From the NCBI RefSeq assembly GCF_029784155.1, contig NC_073691.1, positions 24,999,011-25,063,010 on the forward strand: 64,000 bases of DNA, in the 5' to 3' direction. The notes beneath the pieces are model-generated. The model searched no databases. It worked only from the letters and a program-made list of their open reading frames with translations, and was not told where the DNA came from. A program made the position numbers and the translations under genes. Each line of letters opens with the position of its first letter. Within the stretch, counting starts at the first letter, position 1. Source of the DNA: Uranotaenia lowii. Its lineage: Eukaryota > Arthropoda > Insecta > Diptera > Culicidae. This document shows positions 34,191-45,752 of the stretch, in pieces.

Positions 34191-35805
34191 CTCCCGCACT
34201 GGCACCACACGCTCCCTCGTCAGCGTTCTTCTTGCCAACCCGAACACTTATTTTTCAACCATCCAAACCCTTCACACCATTTTCAAAACACCTTTTTTTT
34301 GTTATCAAATGTTACAAAATTAGCTCGCCTCCGGCGGGATTTTGTCCTAAATCTCTTTAAGCCTAAGACATTTAATTTTAAGACACTATATTGAATCTAT
34401 GAGTTGTAAATTTTGAAATGCAATTTAACCAACTGTTGTTTTGAAACTTAAATTTTGACACTCAAAAATCCTACATCTTCTTCAGAGAGGGTTTTCTTTA
34501 AGTAGTGTATTTATATAAGTTCAGAATTCAAAACCAACCATTTTAACTTCAAAAGTCATTCATCAAAAAACTAATTAAACAAATCAACAAGCTGGGCGCC
34601 ATGTGACAGGCGTTTACTTCTCAACAGAATGTGAAAAAAATCTAAAACGTAATATCCATTACTTTATTGCTTATCACATTGATTATCAAAAATGGTTTAT
34701 GTCTTCACTAATTTTATGCTGAATTGAATTTTTTTCAAAAACCCTCTTTTGGCCCTAATTGTATTTTGTAATTTTTGTTCTTCTAAATGCTCAACTGCAC
34801 ATTCAAAATGGATTTGATAAATTATTCAAGGCAACGAAATTCAGATTTTTCCAAGATGCGAAAAAAAATATGAGCTTAGTTAGATTAATTTGGATGCCCT
34901 GAATCAAAATATTCAATTAGTGTTTTTTTTTCTATCAGGTTTGTTTTTTAAATTATCTTTAAAAATAGGTAAACATAACTTAGAAATTTCAGAACTGCCT
35001 TGACAATACTGTAAGAAATTACCGAAATTAAAAAAAAAAGTTTTAAATTAATGATCTTATTTCCGGTAGACTTCAGACTTCTGCAAAGAAAGTAACAAGT
35101 AGAAGTTTTCTTCTTGTTTTCTTATCCCGAATTTGAAAAATACGAATTTAGGAAAAATTTAAAAAAAAAATATTCAAGCAAATTGAATTTTAGATGTTTT
35201 TTTTTATAGTAAAATCGTTTTGCCGTCTTCAACAACTTCCTTGTGTAAGGTCAGAAAAACTTGTAAAGATAATATTTAGAATTCAATTTGTTTAGATCAC
35301 TGTAGTTCTGATATTAGAATATCTAAAATAAACATTATTCTTCGATTAAAACGATTTTTAACAAATGCAGAATCAGTTTTGATTTTCATTTAAGTTTTGG
35401 TTTCATCAGTTATCAATGATTGATTTCACCCAAATCTGATTCATTTTTCAAATTATAAACGCTAAATCAACAAAACTAGAAGTGATAAACAAAATCCGAC
35501 AAAAAATCGAGTTCAGAACTCAAAATTCATCAAAATCAGTCATTAAAAAAACGCATCAAAATGTTGTTCTCTAGAGTTAACGATTAAATTTTATAATAAG
35601 TTTTAATAACTATTTTGAAATTTTTTATCCTCACATATTTAAAAAAGTAAAATTTTCCAGCTCCATATTTGATATTAATGTTTTTAATAAATTCACCAAA
35701 TGATATGGTCCTAATATTTGGATTTTGGCATTTTATTTCGAATAAGTATGTTTTTGTACTACAAATCTCAATGAAGAGAATAATCACCGTAATTTATGTT
35801 TTCTA
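34191..35805. other. AT-rich unique sequence
   Basis: A short GC-richer stretch at 34190-34260 borders the fold-back array. The rest is AT-rich with no recognised gene. The 67-codon minus frame 35584-35787 lacks a domain. Confidence 0.4.
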
Positions 35806-36059
35806 CTTAATTTACCGGCCTTATCTGTGAAAAATGATGTCCTTTTTAGTAGATGCAACTCTACCTGTATCTAACACTTCATAGTGGTTGGCCCGTGCCG
35901 AACAAAAATTTAGTATGTGCTGATAATGCTCTAAAAAATTTCTTCCCACTCATGCTCACCATCTTTTATTTCTTTCTATCCGTCTATAAAATTTCACAAC
36001 CTTAAGATGTTCTTACTAAAAAGGACATCACTTTTCACCGATAAGGCCGATAAATTAAG
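35806..36059. mobile_element. 254-bp MITE with long inverted repeats and TA flanks
   Basis: The left arm (about 35806-35855, starting CTTAATTTACCGGCC) and the right arm (about 36010-36059) are inverted copies over about 50 bp with a few differences. The shared text includes CGGCCTTATC, GTGAAAA, TGATGTCCTTTTTAGTA. TA flanks both sides (35804-35805 and 36060-36061), as expected for Tc1/mariner-type MITEs. The centre is unique and non-coding. Confidence 0.9.
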
Positions 36060-36244
36060 TACCTACAATTTTGTATTTTTTCGAGTTTATGGGATGGTTT
36101 TTAGTTGGAAAATAGTTTTAGAAATCAATTTTTTTATTATTGTGTATTTTTGATATTGTTATTATTTCTTACTAAATTTGAATTTAGAACCCCCACCCCT
36201 GGCGAATTTCTGATCATGACTAAGTACCTATATAGGTACTTATT

Positions 36245-36410
36245 TAGATTGTGATCCTAATCCTTATTCTGGTCTTTGTCCTATTCCCAGTCTTGGTCTT
36301 GGTCCACCCTGATTATGACCCCAGCTCTGACTGTGATCCTCATTCTAGTCCTGATCTTCATTTTGATCCTGATTTAGATCCAAATTCTTTGCCGATCCCG
36401 ATCTTAAAAA
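36245..36410. repeat. GATCCTGATT-type minisatellite
   Basis: GATCCTCATT, GATCCTGATT, GGTCTTGGTC and ATCCTTATT words recur about every 6-12 bases, giving a D/P/L-rich frame at 36251-36442 that is not a gene. The texture resembles the 12-bp satellite of the left half, but the sequence differs. Confidence 0.65.
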
Positions 36411-37074
36411 TTTTACCATGTTTTAAAATTTGCATCATATAGTGTTGCCTCGAAACGAAGTTCTAGCTGCAAACATAATCTCTGTGAGGCTTATTCTGCA
36501 AAACAGGAGGCGTGACTACAAAATTGAGCTCGGATAACCTGCGATCGGTCTTCGGAGCTCAACTGATCCTATATTTCCTTCCTGAACCGTTTCCTGCAAT
36601 CAGGACGAAGAGGTGAAATCTCGCGAGTCACGCCATGTGATTCACAAATCACGGATTTATTGCAATCTTAGGGGAAGTTTTTTCGTGACAATAAATAAAA
36701 TCACTGTAGTAAAATTTTTAAAGACTTTTAAATGTAATTTTTTTTTACAGAAAAATTGGAGATTTCTAACGGTCGCCTTGTAAATAATTAAAAAATGTCT
36801 AGGGTGCAGCGAAATTTTATATCTGAAAAAAAAACCGCATTAATAAAGTCGAATAACATTTTCCTTAAAAACTTGTTGTTGTTTCAATATAAAATTCATA
36901 TCGAGGAGGTTTTGTATCCTGTATAACTCAGTGCTCATTGATCAATAAAAAAAAACCCAATCCGGTGTATGATTTTTAAAAGGAAAACAATGGAATAGTA
37001 GTACTAAATATGAAAAATGAATTTGAAATCCATGATCACCAACGTAAACACAAAATTGCATAGTAAGGACTGTA
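36411..37074. other. Unique sequence
   Basis: No gene or repeat is recognised. A slightly GC-richer stretch lies at 36450-36660. The frame 36942-37175 (-) crosses the left end of the next element, so it is unlikely to be real. Confidence 0.4.
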
Positions 37075-38152
37075 TTCAAAATGCAACACTTTGTTTTGTA
37101 AATACCTTTTGAATGATGCATGGATGGAAATGAAATTTTCAAAGAAGTTACCTTAATTTTGAGACAATCTGTCAAGTGGTTTTTTTAAGCGCCCGAAAAT
37201 CAGCTCATTGGCAAAATTTTTTGGACAGGATCGAGAAAAAACCAAGAAAATCCTAGTGTAATACCCAAAAAACAGACGGATATTAACTGTTCGATCAAAG
37301 TTCATATGGTAAATCGGGAGTCCTAAACAGTGAGCTAAAATTTGAAGAAAAAAAAGTGAAGACAATTTATTTCATGAAGTTAAGGAATGTGAGAGGTTTT
37401 ATCGAACGCAATTCGAAAATGTTAGGGGTTTTCTGGCTGGTTCATCTAGCTGACTAATAAAAAGGCCCTACTCAACCTCTATAAGGTAAAAAAGCTGCCA
37501 ACCGGTAAGATAAACAAAAAACGGTGGTCAAATCGTGCGCAAAATATTTGGACCACTAGCGGGGAGAAATTTTGAAAAATTTCGTGATGGACAGCAAAAG
37601 CAAACCTTTTTCGGGCAGGTTTTCAGCCATAAACTTTTTGTTGACTAGACGCGCCTGGATGTTACTAAAATAAAAAAGGGAAAATTTTTATGTCTTGTAT
37701 TTGATGAGGCTAATGATCTGTTGAAGCTGCAAATCAGTCAATGCTTCATAACAATTGACATTGACATAACGCAAAATCTGTGGGGGAGTGATAAAAAGTC
37801 AAATATGTTCTTATTGCGCCGAAATAGGACAAACGGCTAAATTTGTGATAATTTATATCAAAATTCAAATTTTTCAATAATTTTGAGTATCAAGCTTCAG
37901 GAAACAGAAAACTTTATCAGAATTCGCCTAGATTTGGAAAAAAAGGTGGTTCATAGTATACATTATAGATGGCGCTTGTGGTGCTTTAAAATAAAAGTCA
38001 AAAAACTTCTTCATTGGACGCTATTTCGGAAATCGCTTTACAGAACGTGACAAAAATTCGTACATGTCAAAAATTTTGCTGAAAATTCCATCAATTTCCA
38101 TCCATGCGTTCAAAAGTTTTTCATAAAAGAAAGTGTTGCATTTTTTTTCGAA
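37075..38152. mobile_element. 1,078-bp Tc1/mariner-like non-autonomous element
   Basis: Both ends carry inverted copies over about 65 bp, with AAAATGCAACACTTT, TTTTGAA, GCATGGATGGAAAT and AATTTTC in the same order. TA flanks each side (37073-37074 and 38153-38154). The interior is about 1 kb. Minus-strand codons 37365-37153 and a plus-strand stretch near 37480-37660 (KKRWSNRAQ-like text) could be transposase remnants, but no catalytic motif is recognisable and stops are frequent. This is a degenerate or deletion-derived copy. Confidence 0.8.
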
Positions 38153-38242
38153 TAAACTCCTTAAGTTGATGAGGTAAGTCTATAAAATCGTTGGAAACCG
38201 TCTTAATTTTTGGGTTTATCAACATAAATATTCAATAAGACT

Positions 38243-40233
38243 CAGGGCCGGATTAAGCCATCGGGGGGCCCGGGGCAATTTTTTTCGGGGGGCCCCTATG
38301 ATTCGATTTTTTTTTCAAATGCTATCCTTGAGAATACAAAACATTTTAAACGTGTTGAAGAACTGTAGATGAGTTTAGTATACTGTCTTCAAATAGCCAA
38401 GTTGTCTGCGTAGAAGATAGTTTCTGGCATTATTGTCTGGCAAATTAAAATTGTAAATTAACCACTTGCAAACGTTGCAGTGGACCTTAAAAATTTTCCG
38501 AAAATGAAAGCTTTGATTCGAGCTGCAAAATGCAAAATTCAATTGATATTTTTTTAATACCCTTATCACCAACTAGAATTCTTCGAAAAATAACCAGCTA
38601 CATAGATATATTAAGTGATTTTCATTTCATCATTAGTCGCCTGGTTTGTGCTTCATCAGGAAATATTTACCAGATGACAATTGGGAAGTATCATAAAGGT
38701 TGGAAACATAGAATATAAAATAAACTAAATAATAAAATTAAGATTTCATAGAGATACAGATGAAAGAGTTGAATAATTCAAAACTGAAAATCAGGTTATA
38801 TTTAGAGCCACAGTTCAGTGTCTCAAATCTAAATCCTAATTTGAAATCAAGTTTTGAGAAACTAAATATGAATTATATTAAAAAGAAAAAAGAGATTCTG
38901 TAACTTTGAAGAAGCCAAATAAGTAATTACACCAAATATGAATATGAATTTTGATGAGATATTTAAAAATATGATTCTCATCAGATAAAAACAATTGTTA
39001 TAAAATTGTCTTTCTAAATGTGACGGAAGTTTCATTCGATGCCCTCAAAGCCAAAAGGGTATAAAAGCAAAAATGGTCGATTTAAAAAAATATGTATTGA
39101 AGCGAGAATGAGTTAGGCACCTTAAACGAAGATCCCGAGTTCTCAAAATTCAGAAAAACCATGTAAATAAACTTCAGTAACTGAAGAATCAACATAAGAC
39201 TTGAAAATCTCAATGAATTGTTTCTGAAAAAGAAAATATTTATAACATAGTAATATTCATGGTAAGAGCATCACTCAATGATTTTAGCAACTCAACTATG
39301 AGATAGTTTATATTATAACTTGAGAATGATCATTTGAAATTGATATTGTTAATTCAGGATATTTCCTTTTGTTAAATCAGTTGAAAATGTGTCAATACGA
39401 ATTTAAGTCTTAGACTGAAATTGGGATGGAAATTCAATAAAGAAACTCTGTACTGTCGATTCGTCCAATTTAAGCAACTAAAGTTTGTTTTAAAGAATTT
39501 ATTTTCAAAAATAGGTAGAGAAAAGGATTTTAACCCGGATACTGCCAGGGTAAAATTCTAAAATTTTTATCAAGCTTCTCAGTACTCTCTTAGCACTGGC
39601 TTTGGCAGAATTAGTTGCTATTTTAGTGCAGTAACCATTACTTGGAAAGTTGAAGTTATTATTGTGCTAGACGTTTACATGTTATGAAAATGTGGAGATG
39701 TTTTTCTTTATTTTACCTGTTCTGTACAGAATATCCTGACCGACAAGTTTCGATGAAAAAATAAATGAAAATTTGAGATGTTTCGCATCATGTTCTTTGT
39801 AATTTAAGTCAAAAATAATTTTCGAATTCAACTTACATTATTTTTGTCCAAATTTTGGGTTGAAAACTTTGAAATTCAATACAAAGATTTTGATATTCTC
39901 AGCCCACAAAATGCGGAAAAACTCCGTCACAGCTTACACTAGGGGGCCCCCTTAACTTATGTAAAAGAAAAATGATTCTAGATATAAATCGAGAGTCCTT
40001 TTAGTTGTTATGTTTCAAGTTTTCATTTCGATTTTCTAGTTTTGATTTCTTTTCATAGATTTGTAGAAATTGATGATGATAATGATAATGATAATGATAA
40101 TGATAATGATAATGATAATGATAATGATAATGATAAAAGTAATGTTAAAACTTTTTTTCCCTCGGGGGGCCCCCCTGAGCCGGGGGGCCCGGGGCAATTG
40201 CCCCCTTTGCCCCCCCCCCTTAATCCGGCCTTG
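38243..40233. mobile_element. 2-kb non-autonomous hAT element with GC-rich ends
   Basis: The ends are CAGGGCCGGATTAAG (38243-38257) and CTTAATCCGGCCTTG (40219-40233), 15-base inverted repeats with one difference. They are flanked by perfect 8-bp duplications ATAAGACT (38235-38242 and 40234-40241). Both subterminal regions hold runs of G and C such as GGGGGGCCCGGGGCAATT. The interior is AT-rich, lacks a transposase and contains a (GATAAT)n run at 40072-40135. In my memory these GC-rich ends resemble widespread animal hAT families. The 65-codon minus frame 38375-38572 is not a recognisable transposase. Confidence 0.92.
40072..40138. repeat. (GATAAT)n microsatellite inside the hAT element
   Basis: About eleven uninterrupted GATAAT hexamers, visible directly, lie just inside the right GC-rich end of the hAT element. 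Runs this pure imply recent expansion. Confidence 0.95.
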
Positions 40234-40241
40234 ATAAGACT

Positions 40242-41584
40242 TCAATTAACTCTGATCAAGTTTTGTGAGTTTCGTATCTTCCCATCGTATTTATTTTGAT
40301 CAGCGATTGTCATGTTAAAGATAACTTAGTAGTACCGGTCTTGCATCGACGAACTTTTGGGTCCGGAGTTTTTTTATCTCTTCCCAACACAGATCTTCCC
40401 AAAAGCTTGCAATTAATCAAAACATGCCCATCTTTGGACTTCTTCTCTTCATTTGTTTTTTTTTTTGTGTTGGTTATCTTCCAATACGATAAGCTGTATA
40501 GTCTCATCATTGGTGAAGATGTTTAAGCCTGATTCGGTAGGATGAAACTGAGCGATTCCGTCTTTAGTTTGGTAAATAAGTAACCTTGAACGTTTGACGG
40601 TAGCAACTCCGGATAAATTAAATTTTTCTCACGATCACAAACGAAAATTGGGGGAAAAAAGAACTTGATGAATGTTTTTCAAGTTGACTTTCCATCCATT
40701 CCGAAGGATTCGAGGTGGGATTGTTCTCCTTGAAAGATTTCATCCGATAACAAAACAGAAGCCAACATTTCAGAAGAACATCTCTCAACGGTAGCCAACA
40801 CCCATCCTACGCAACCTTGTTCCGAACACTTTTCCGGTGGTGACCGACTTTGCCAATTTGGGTTTCTTGTTGAAACATCATCTCTCGATTCTGGTCCGGC
40901 TAACAAGCAGCTTAATTTTTGGGATGTTCCCCGTTGAATATTTACGTGGGAATTGGCGTGCTCTCCCAGTCAGAAATGATGTCAACATGTTGTTTCGTAC
41001 ATTCACTGATGTTAAAAAAATTTGTTTGAATTGTTTGTTTAATATCGGATACCTTCTGTTTCCGTTTGTCAATATTTGAAACTGAATTCAAAAGACACGT
41101 TCTCGCAAATTGCTTATTGTTCCGAGAAATTCGATTCGAAGTGAAATTTTTCACCGTCGATTCCAGTTCGAATCGCATCGACTGATTCAAGGGACAAAAT
41201 AAGGTTCAGTTCCAAATATTTTCACGCAATCAATCAATAATGGTTGAATCGCGCGAATTGTCCATTGTTGTTTGATTTCGCTCCAACCACAATTCATTCA
41301 TTGATGGACAGAACTAGTGTAGCGGTGACACACAAAAAAACCACTCTACTGCAATCATTCAATTTGCTTAAATCGACAATGCACACACTCGAGTGAGAGT
41401 AGTTCAGATGATAAAAATGTTTGTACGTGGAGAAAAGCAAATTGTGTCAACCTACTAGTGGTTGCCGGTACAATGCAAAATTATCTCCCTACTTGTCGCT
41501 GTTTACCGAGAAAATCAAACGAAATCGAGTGGTGTGGTCGACTTTTTTTTTGTTATCAGTAAAAGTGTAGGAAAAGTTTTCGAC
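40242..41584. other. Unique sequence with a GC-richer island (about 40560-41300)
   Basis: Frames occur on both strands (40679-40906 -, 40837-41079 + and 40942-41190 -) but overlap and lack recognised domains. Composition between 40560 and 41300 is close to balanced, unlike the satellite on its right. It may hold regulatory or exonic sequence, but nothing specific is assigned. Confidence 0.35.
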
Positions 41585-43182
41585 TCGTATTCTTTTTTAA
41601 AGAAATTTTCTTTTAAAGATATACAATTTTAGAAAAAAAAACTATATTGGAAAAAGTTAATGAACCCAGAAAAAAATTTAAAAAAAAGAAAGAAGGGCAT
41701 ATAGTCCTAGTTACTGGTCCTTAATCTGAACTGTCAATCAGAGGTGCCAGGTGGTTTTGTCAAAAATCAGGACACCGCGATGAATAAATCAGGATTTTTC
41801 CGCGGACACCACTAAATTGATTGAAATAATGATTGCCTATCGGCTTAAGACATGTTCATATATTTTAAGAAAATTTTCTTCGAAAAGATAAGAAATTTAA
41901 GGAAAAAACTCCATTAGAAGAAGCTGACGCACAAAAAAAAATCGAAAAAATGAAGGGCATATAGTCCTAGTTAACGGTCCTTAAACTGAACTATCAAGCA
42001 GAGATGCCAGGTGGTTTTGTCAAAAATCAGGATACCACGATGGATCAAATCGGGATTTTTCAGGACACCACTAAATTGATTGAAATAATGATTGACTATC
42101 GACTTAAGGCATGTTCGTATAGTTTTAGAAAGTTTTCTTTTAAGAAATACGCAATTTAAGGAGAAAAAACTCCATTGAAATGAGCTAACGCACTCAAAAA
42201 ATAGTAAAAAAAAAGGAAGAAGGGCATATAGTCCTAGTTACTGGTCCTTAATCTAAAATGACAAGTGGAGGTGCCAGGTGGTTTTGTCAAAAATCGCGAT
42301 GAAAAAAATCAGGATTTTTCCGGCACCACAAAATTGATTGAAATAATGATTGGCTATCGACTTAAAGCATGTTCGTATAGTATTAGAAAATTTTCTTTTA
42401 AGAACTACAATTTAAGGAGAAAAAAACTCCATTGGAAGAAGCTGACGTACGAAGAATTGAAAAAAGAGGGATGGACATATAGTCCTTGTTACTGGTCCTT
42501 AAACTGCACTGTCAAGCAGAAATGCCAAGTTGTTTTGTCAAAAATCAGGATACTACAATGGAAAAACCGGGATTTTTCAGGACACCACTAGATTGATTGT
42601 AATAATGATTGGCTATCAACTTAAGGCATGTTCGTATTTTTTAGAAAAATTTCTTTTAAAAAATACGCAATTTAAGTAAAAAAAAACTCCATTGGAAGAA
42701 GCTAACGCACTAAAAAAAATTGTTAACAAAAAAGAAAGAGGGCATATAGTCCTAATTACTAGTCCTTAAACTGAACTTTCAAGCAGAGATGCCAGGTGGT
42801 TTTATCAAAAATCAGGATACCAAGATGGAAAAAATTGGGATTCTTTAAGAAAACCACTAAATTGACTGAAATAATGATTGGCTGTCGACTAAAGACATGT
42901 TCGTATTTTTTAAGAAAATTTTCTTTAAAAAAATACGCAGTTTAAGGAAAAAAAATCCATTGGAAGAAGCTGACGCACAAAAAATTGGAAAAAAGTGGGA
43001 TGGGAATATAGTCCTAATTAGTGGTCCTTAAACTGAACTGTCAAGCAGAGGTGCCAGGTGGTTTTGTCAAAAATCAGGATACCGTGAAGGAAAAAATTAG
43101 AATTTTACAGGGCACCACTAGATTGATGAAAATAATGATTAGATATCAGTGCACTTATTTTTTTAAAATTTTCTATTTAAAA
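41585..43182 (+). repeat. Satellite, about 262-bp monomer, six copies
   Basis: The landmark GGGCATATAGTCCTAGTTA, or a variant, starts at 41695, 41955, 42222, about 42473, 42740 and 43002. The spacings are 260, 267, 251, 267 and 262 bp. A partial monomer precedes the first. Every unit includes CAGAGATGCCAGGTGGTTTT or a near copy, then ATTGATTGAAATAATGATT and AAACTCCATTGGAAGAAGCT. Frames such as 42265-42591 and 43021-43209 are translations of monomers and are not conserved. Confidence 0.95.
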
Positions 43183-43420
43183 ATGCTGCTTGATAGTTCG
43201 GATCAGTGACTTAAACTATATGCCTATGTTGCTACTTCAAATTTGCTTCCTAATCTTTTTCTTCTGTGCTGTAAACCAAAACACTTTCATCCACTTTTTG
43301 CGTAAGCTTCAAAAAAGGTAGTTCATTTTTTTGAATGGTTTTGAATGGAAATTTAGTTTCTCCAAAAAAAAAACTGTCGAGGACCAGTCACTTCGACGAT
43401 ATGCCCTAGTGTTTGCGCCA
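43183..43420 (-). repeat. Inverted partial copies of the 262-bp satellite
   Basis: CTGCTTGATAGTTCGGATCA (43183-43202), continuing to about 43222, is the reverse complement of the monomer part GGCATATAG..GAACTATCAAGCAG. A second inverted piece, AGGACCAGTCACTTC running into ATATGCCCT, lies at about 43380-43411. The array therefore switches strand at about 43182, and a gap of about 160 bp separates the two inverted pieces. Confidence 0.8.
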
Positions 43421-45589
43421 AGATTGTGTCTTAAATTTCAACCCTTTTTTTAATTTTTTTCTTTTCAATGTTAGTTTAAGTTTGGATGTTTATTTTTTCA
43501 TTTGAAACCTTCCAAACGGAATTTTTTTTTCCAGAAATGACACAACATTAAAAGCTTTTTTGAGAAAATTTCATGAAAAATTTAAATGAAAATTTAATGA
43601 AAAAAATTTGACTTCGACGCCAAAAAGTTCAAATAAAATCGCGTAGAATTAATCATCAATCAACAACCTCTCGTGGACATATCCGACTTATTAACGGTGA
43701 CAGGAGATGATCCGGTTCAAGAAGAATGAGAGTGCTTGACCCGAACGTAATGTTCCCCCGACTTGGTGAGGTTGCCAAGTCACGCAACGGTAATTTATTT
43801 GATTTTCCTCTCTCTCACACACGATTTGCCGTCAACGTTCGATTCGTACTTTGTGTGGCTAAGAACGCTAATTCTCTCTAGTCGTTTCAAAGTTTTGCAT
43901 GCAACGACGAAGTTTGGCCGTAAATAAATAAACAACTAGCGCCGGAGCTGACATTTCCTGATTTCGTGTTCTCCAGGTGCCAGGGAGACAACAATAAAAC
44001 TTGTAAATCAGATGATAATTCAGAAGCTTTTGTTTGGACCAACTATATTTGTACTAAGTGGCGATCAATCGAAACGGACGAACGAACGATCGATGATGAG
44101 AGGAGAAAAATGTGTTTTTCCCCTTTCCATTATTCATAGTTGCCGGTAGTGAAAGACCTTCGTAGCATCCTGTAGTTCAAAATAACAAGTCAAGGATCTT
44201 CGTGACTTGTAAGGGTGCTGAACTTTCATCGGCAGCTGTTGATCTCTCAGGATCAGTATAATGCATTCCAACAATTTTCCTTTATTTTGATGAATATGCC
44301 TTCTAAAAAACTGTTTTCGGTGGAAAATTTTAGAGTAAGTTTCTCACATATCAAAAATTTTAAATTTATGCAATCAAAAAAAAAACCTCCACACAACATG
44401 GAATCGAAAATTTAAAAAAAAAACTCAATTCAAGTTCATGGAATAAAGAAAAGTTTAGGTATAATCTTGGATAAAATACTGCCAAGAACAGTGTTCCTTA
44501 AATCGAACTGTAAAATAGCAGTGTATTTGAAAAAAAAAATCGTGTAGGAGTTATATGAATTAGAGGTGGAAACGAACTTGAGAGATTGTTTCATGATAAA
44601 CTTACAATGCAGTCATTCTTCCGTAACCTATGTGTTAACCTATAAAAATAGATGGATTGGATTGTTTCTGTTATTTATTCGTTTTAAAGTAAGCTTGCCA
44701 GATTTACTCATATTTTGTATCAATTCGAACGAAAAAAAAACAAATTGTGTTATAATTTTTTTTTGCGTCCAAAAAAAATTTAGAGCAAGTTTTATAAGAA
44801 TAATCATGAAACTTTTTTAGAGTTCATCAAATGCCAGAATTTTGTCAGGTTTTTAGATAAAATAACCCAGTTTTGTCCGGCCCGAATACGTGCTGGCAGC
44901 CTCTTAATTAATACTCAAAATCCCGCTTCATCAAGAGTAAATCAAAAAAGAAAAATGGAAAAAATTACATTTGTTAAAATTTAGTAGGGGTAAAAATTTA
45001 AAAAAAAAGTGTTTTTTACCAGAAAAACAGCACAAATTCCCATAAATTGGAAAAAATTACGATATATTTGAATCCAATTGAATGAAGAAAAAACAACAAT
45101 AAAATATTTATAACTAACCACGATATTCTTAGAAAAAAATCATTCAAAAAATGATCAAGAAAGAAACTAGAAGAGACATTATAATTATGGAAGAAAACTT
45201 CGGGCAAGGCTGTCAAAAAAAATCTGAATTTTTGCGAAAAAAATCTGAGCTTTTATTGTTTTCCCTAGAAATTCCAACATGGGTTTCTGTAACAAAAATG
45301 TCATTAATTAAAATAACCCAATTTTTAAATACCTTTTAGGTCCTGCAAAATTGGGTTATTCTAACAATTTACATAAGAAAAATCAGTTGATATATACAAT
45401 CTTATGTTAAATGTTAAAATTTATGTTGACATAAAAAGTTTTAATCATGGATTTATAATTTAAAAAATCTGTTAAATCAGTGAACATTTAAAAAACTCTG
45501 TGTTCTGTGATACAGATTGTTGTTAATAAATTTGGAAAAAAAATCTGTTTAATTGTAAAATTTTCTGTATTTTTGGCAATCGAACTTTG
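43421..45589. other. Unique sequence with a GC-richer island (about 43640-44060)
   Basis: The island at 43640-44060 is unique and near-balanced in composition. The rest is AT-rich. Short frames (44215-44415, 44566-44820, 45016-45216 and 45151-45339) have no domains. The only repeat-like text is the fragment at 44835-44910. Confidence 0.35.
44835..44910. mobile_element. Short fragment of the CCGGGCAA/GGCAACC-type element
   Basis: ATGCCAGAATTTTGTCAGG, CCAGTTTTGTCCGGCCCG and CTGGCAGCC match phrases near the ends of the 17854-20295 element and the fragments at 4025 and 6235. There is no second end. Confidence 0.35.
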
Positions 45590-45752
45590 AGGATCAAAAA
45601 ATGAATGAAAATTTACAATAATTAACAAAAATGGCAACATCGACAAAAATAATGCCGTTTTCGAAAAAAAAAACTTTCGTCATTTTCAAAGCTTTATTTT
45701 TTTTGTGATTTTTGGGTTTATTTCACATTTCAAATTTTTAAATTTTTGTCAA
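45590..45752. repeat. Left remnant of the TTTTTGTCAT repeat, split by the Helitron
   Basis: Short GACAAAAAT-type text followed by the opposite TTCGTCATTTT type lies just left of the Helitron. The array resumes at 48197. The empty-site junction (GTCAA joined to TTTTTTAA) is consistent with one interrupted block. Confidence 0.65.

Noticed and set aside
37153..37365. Transposase fragment in the TA-flanked element
   Set aside because: The frame shows no catalytic D/E context or helix-turn-helix that I can recognise. It is noted only as possible wreckage.
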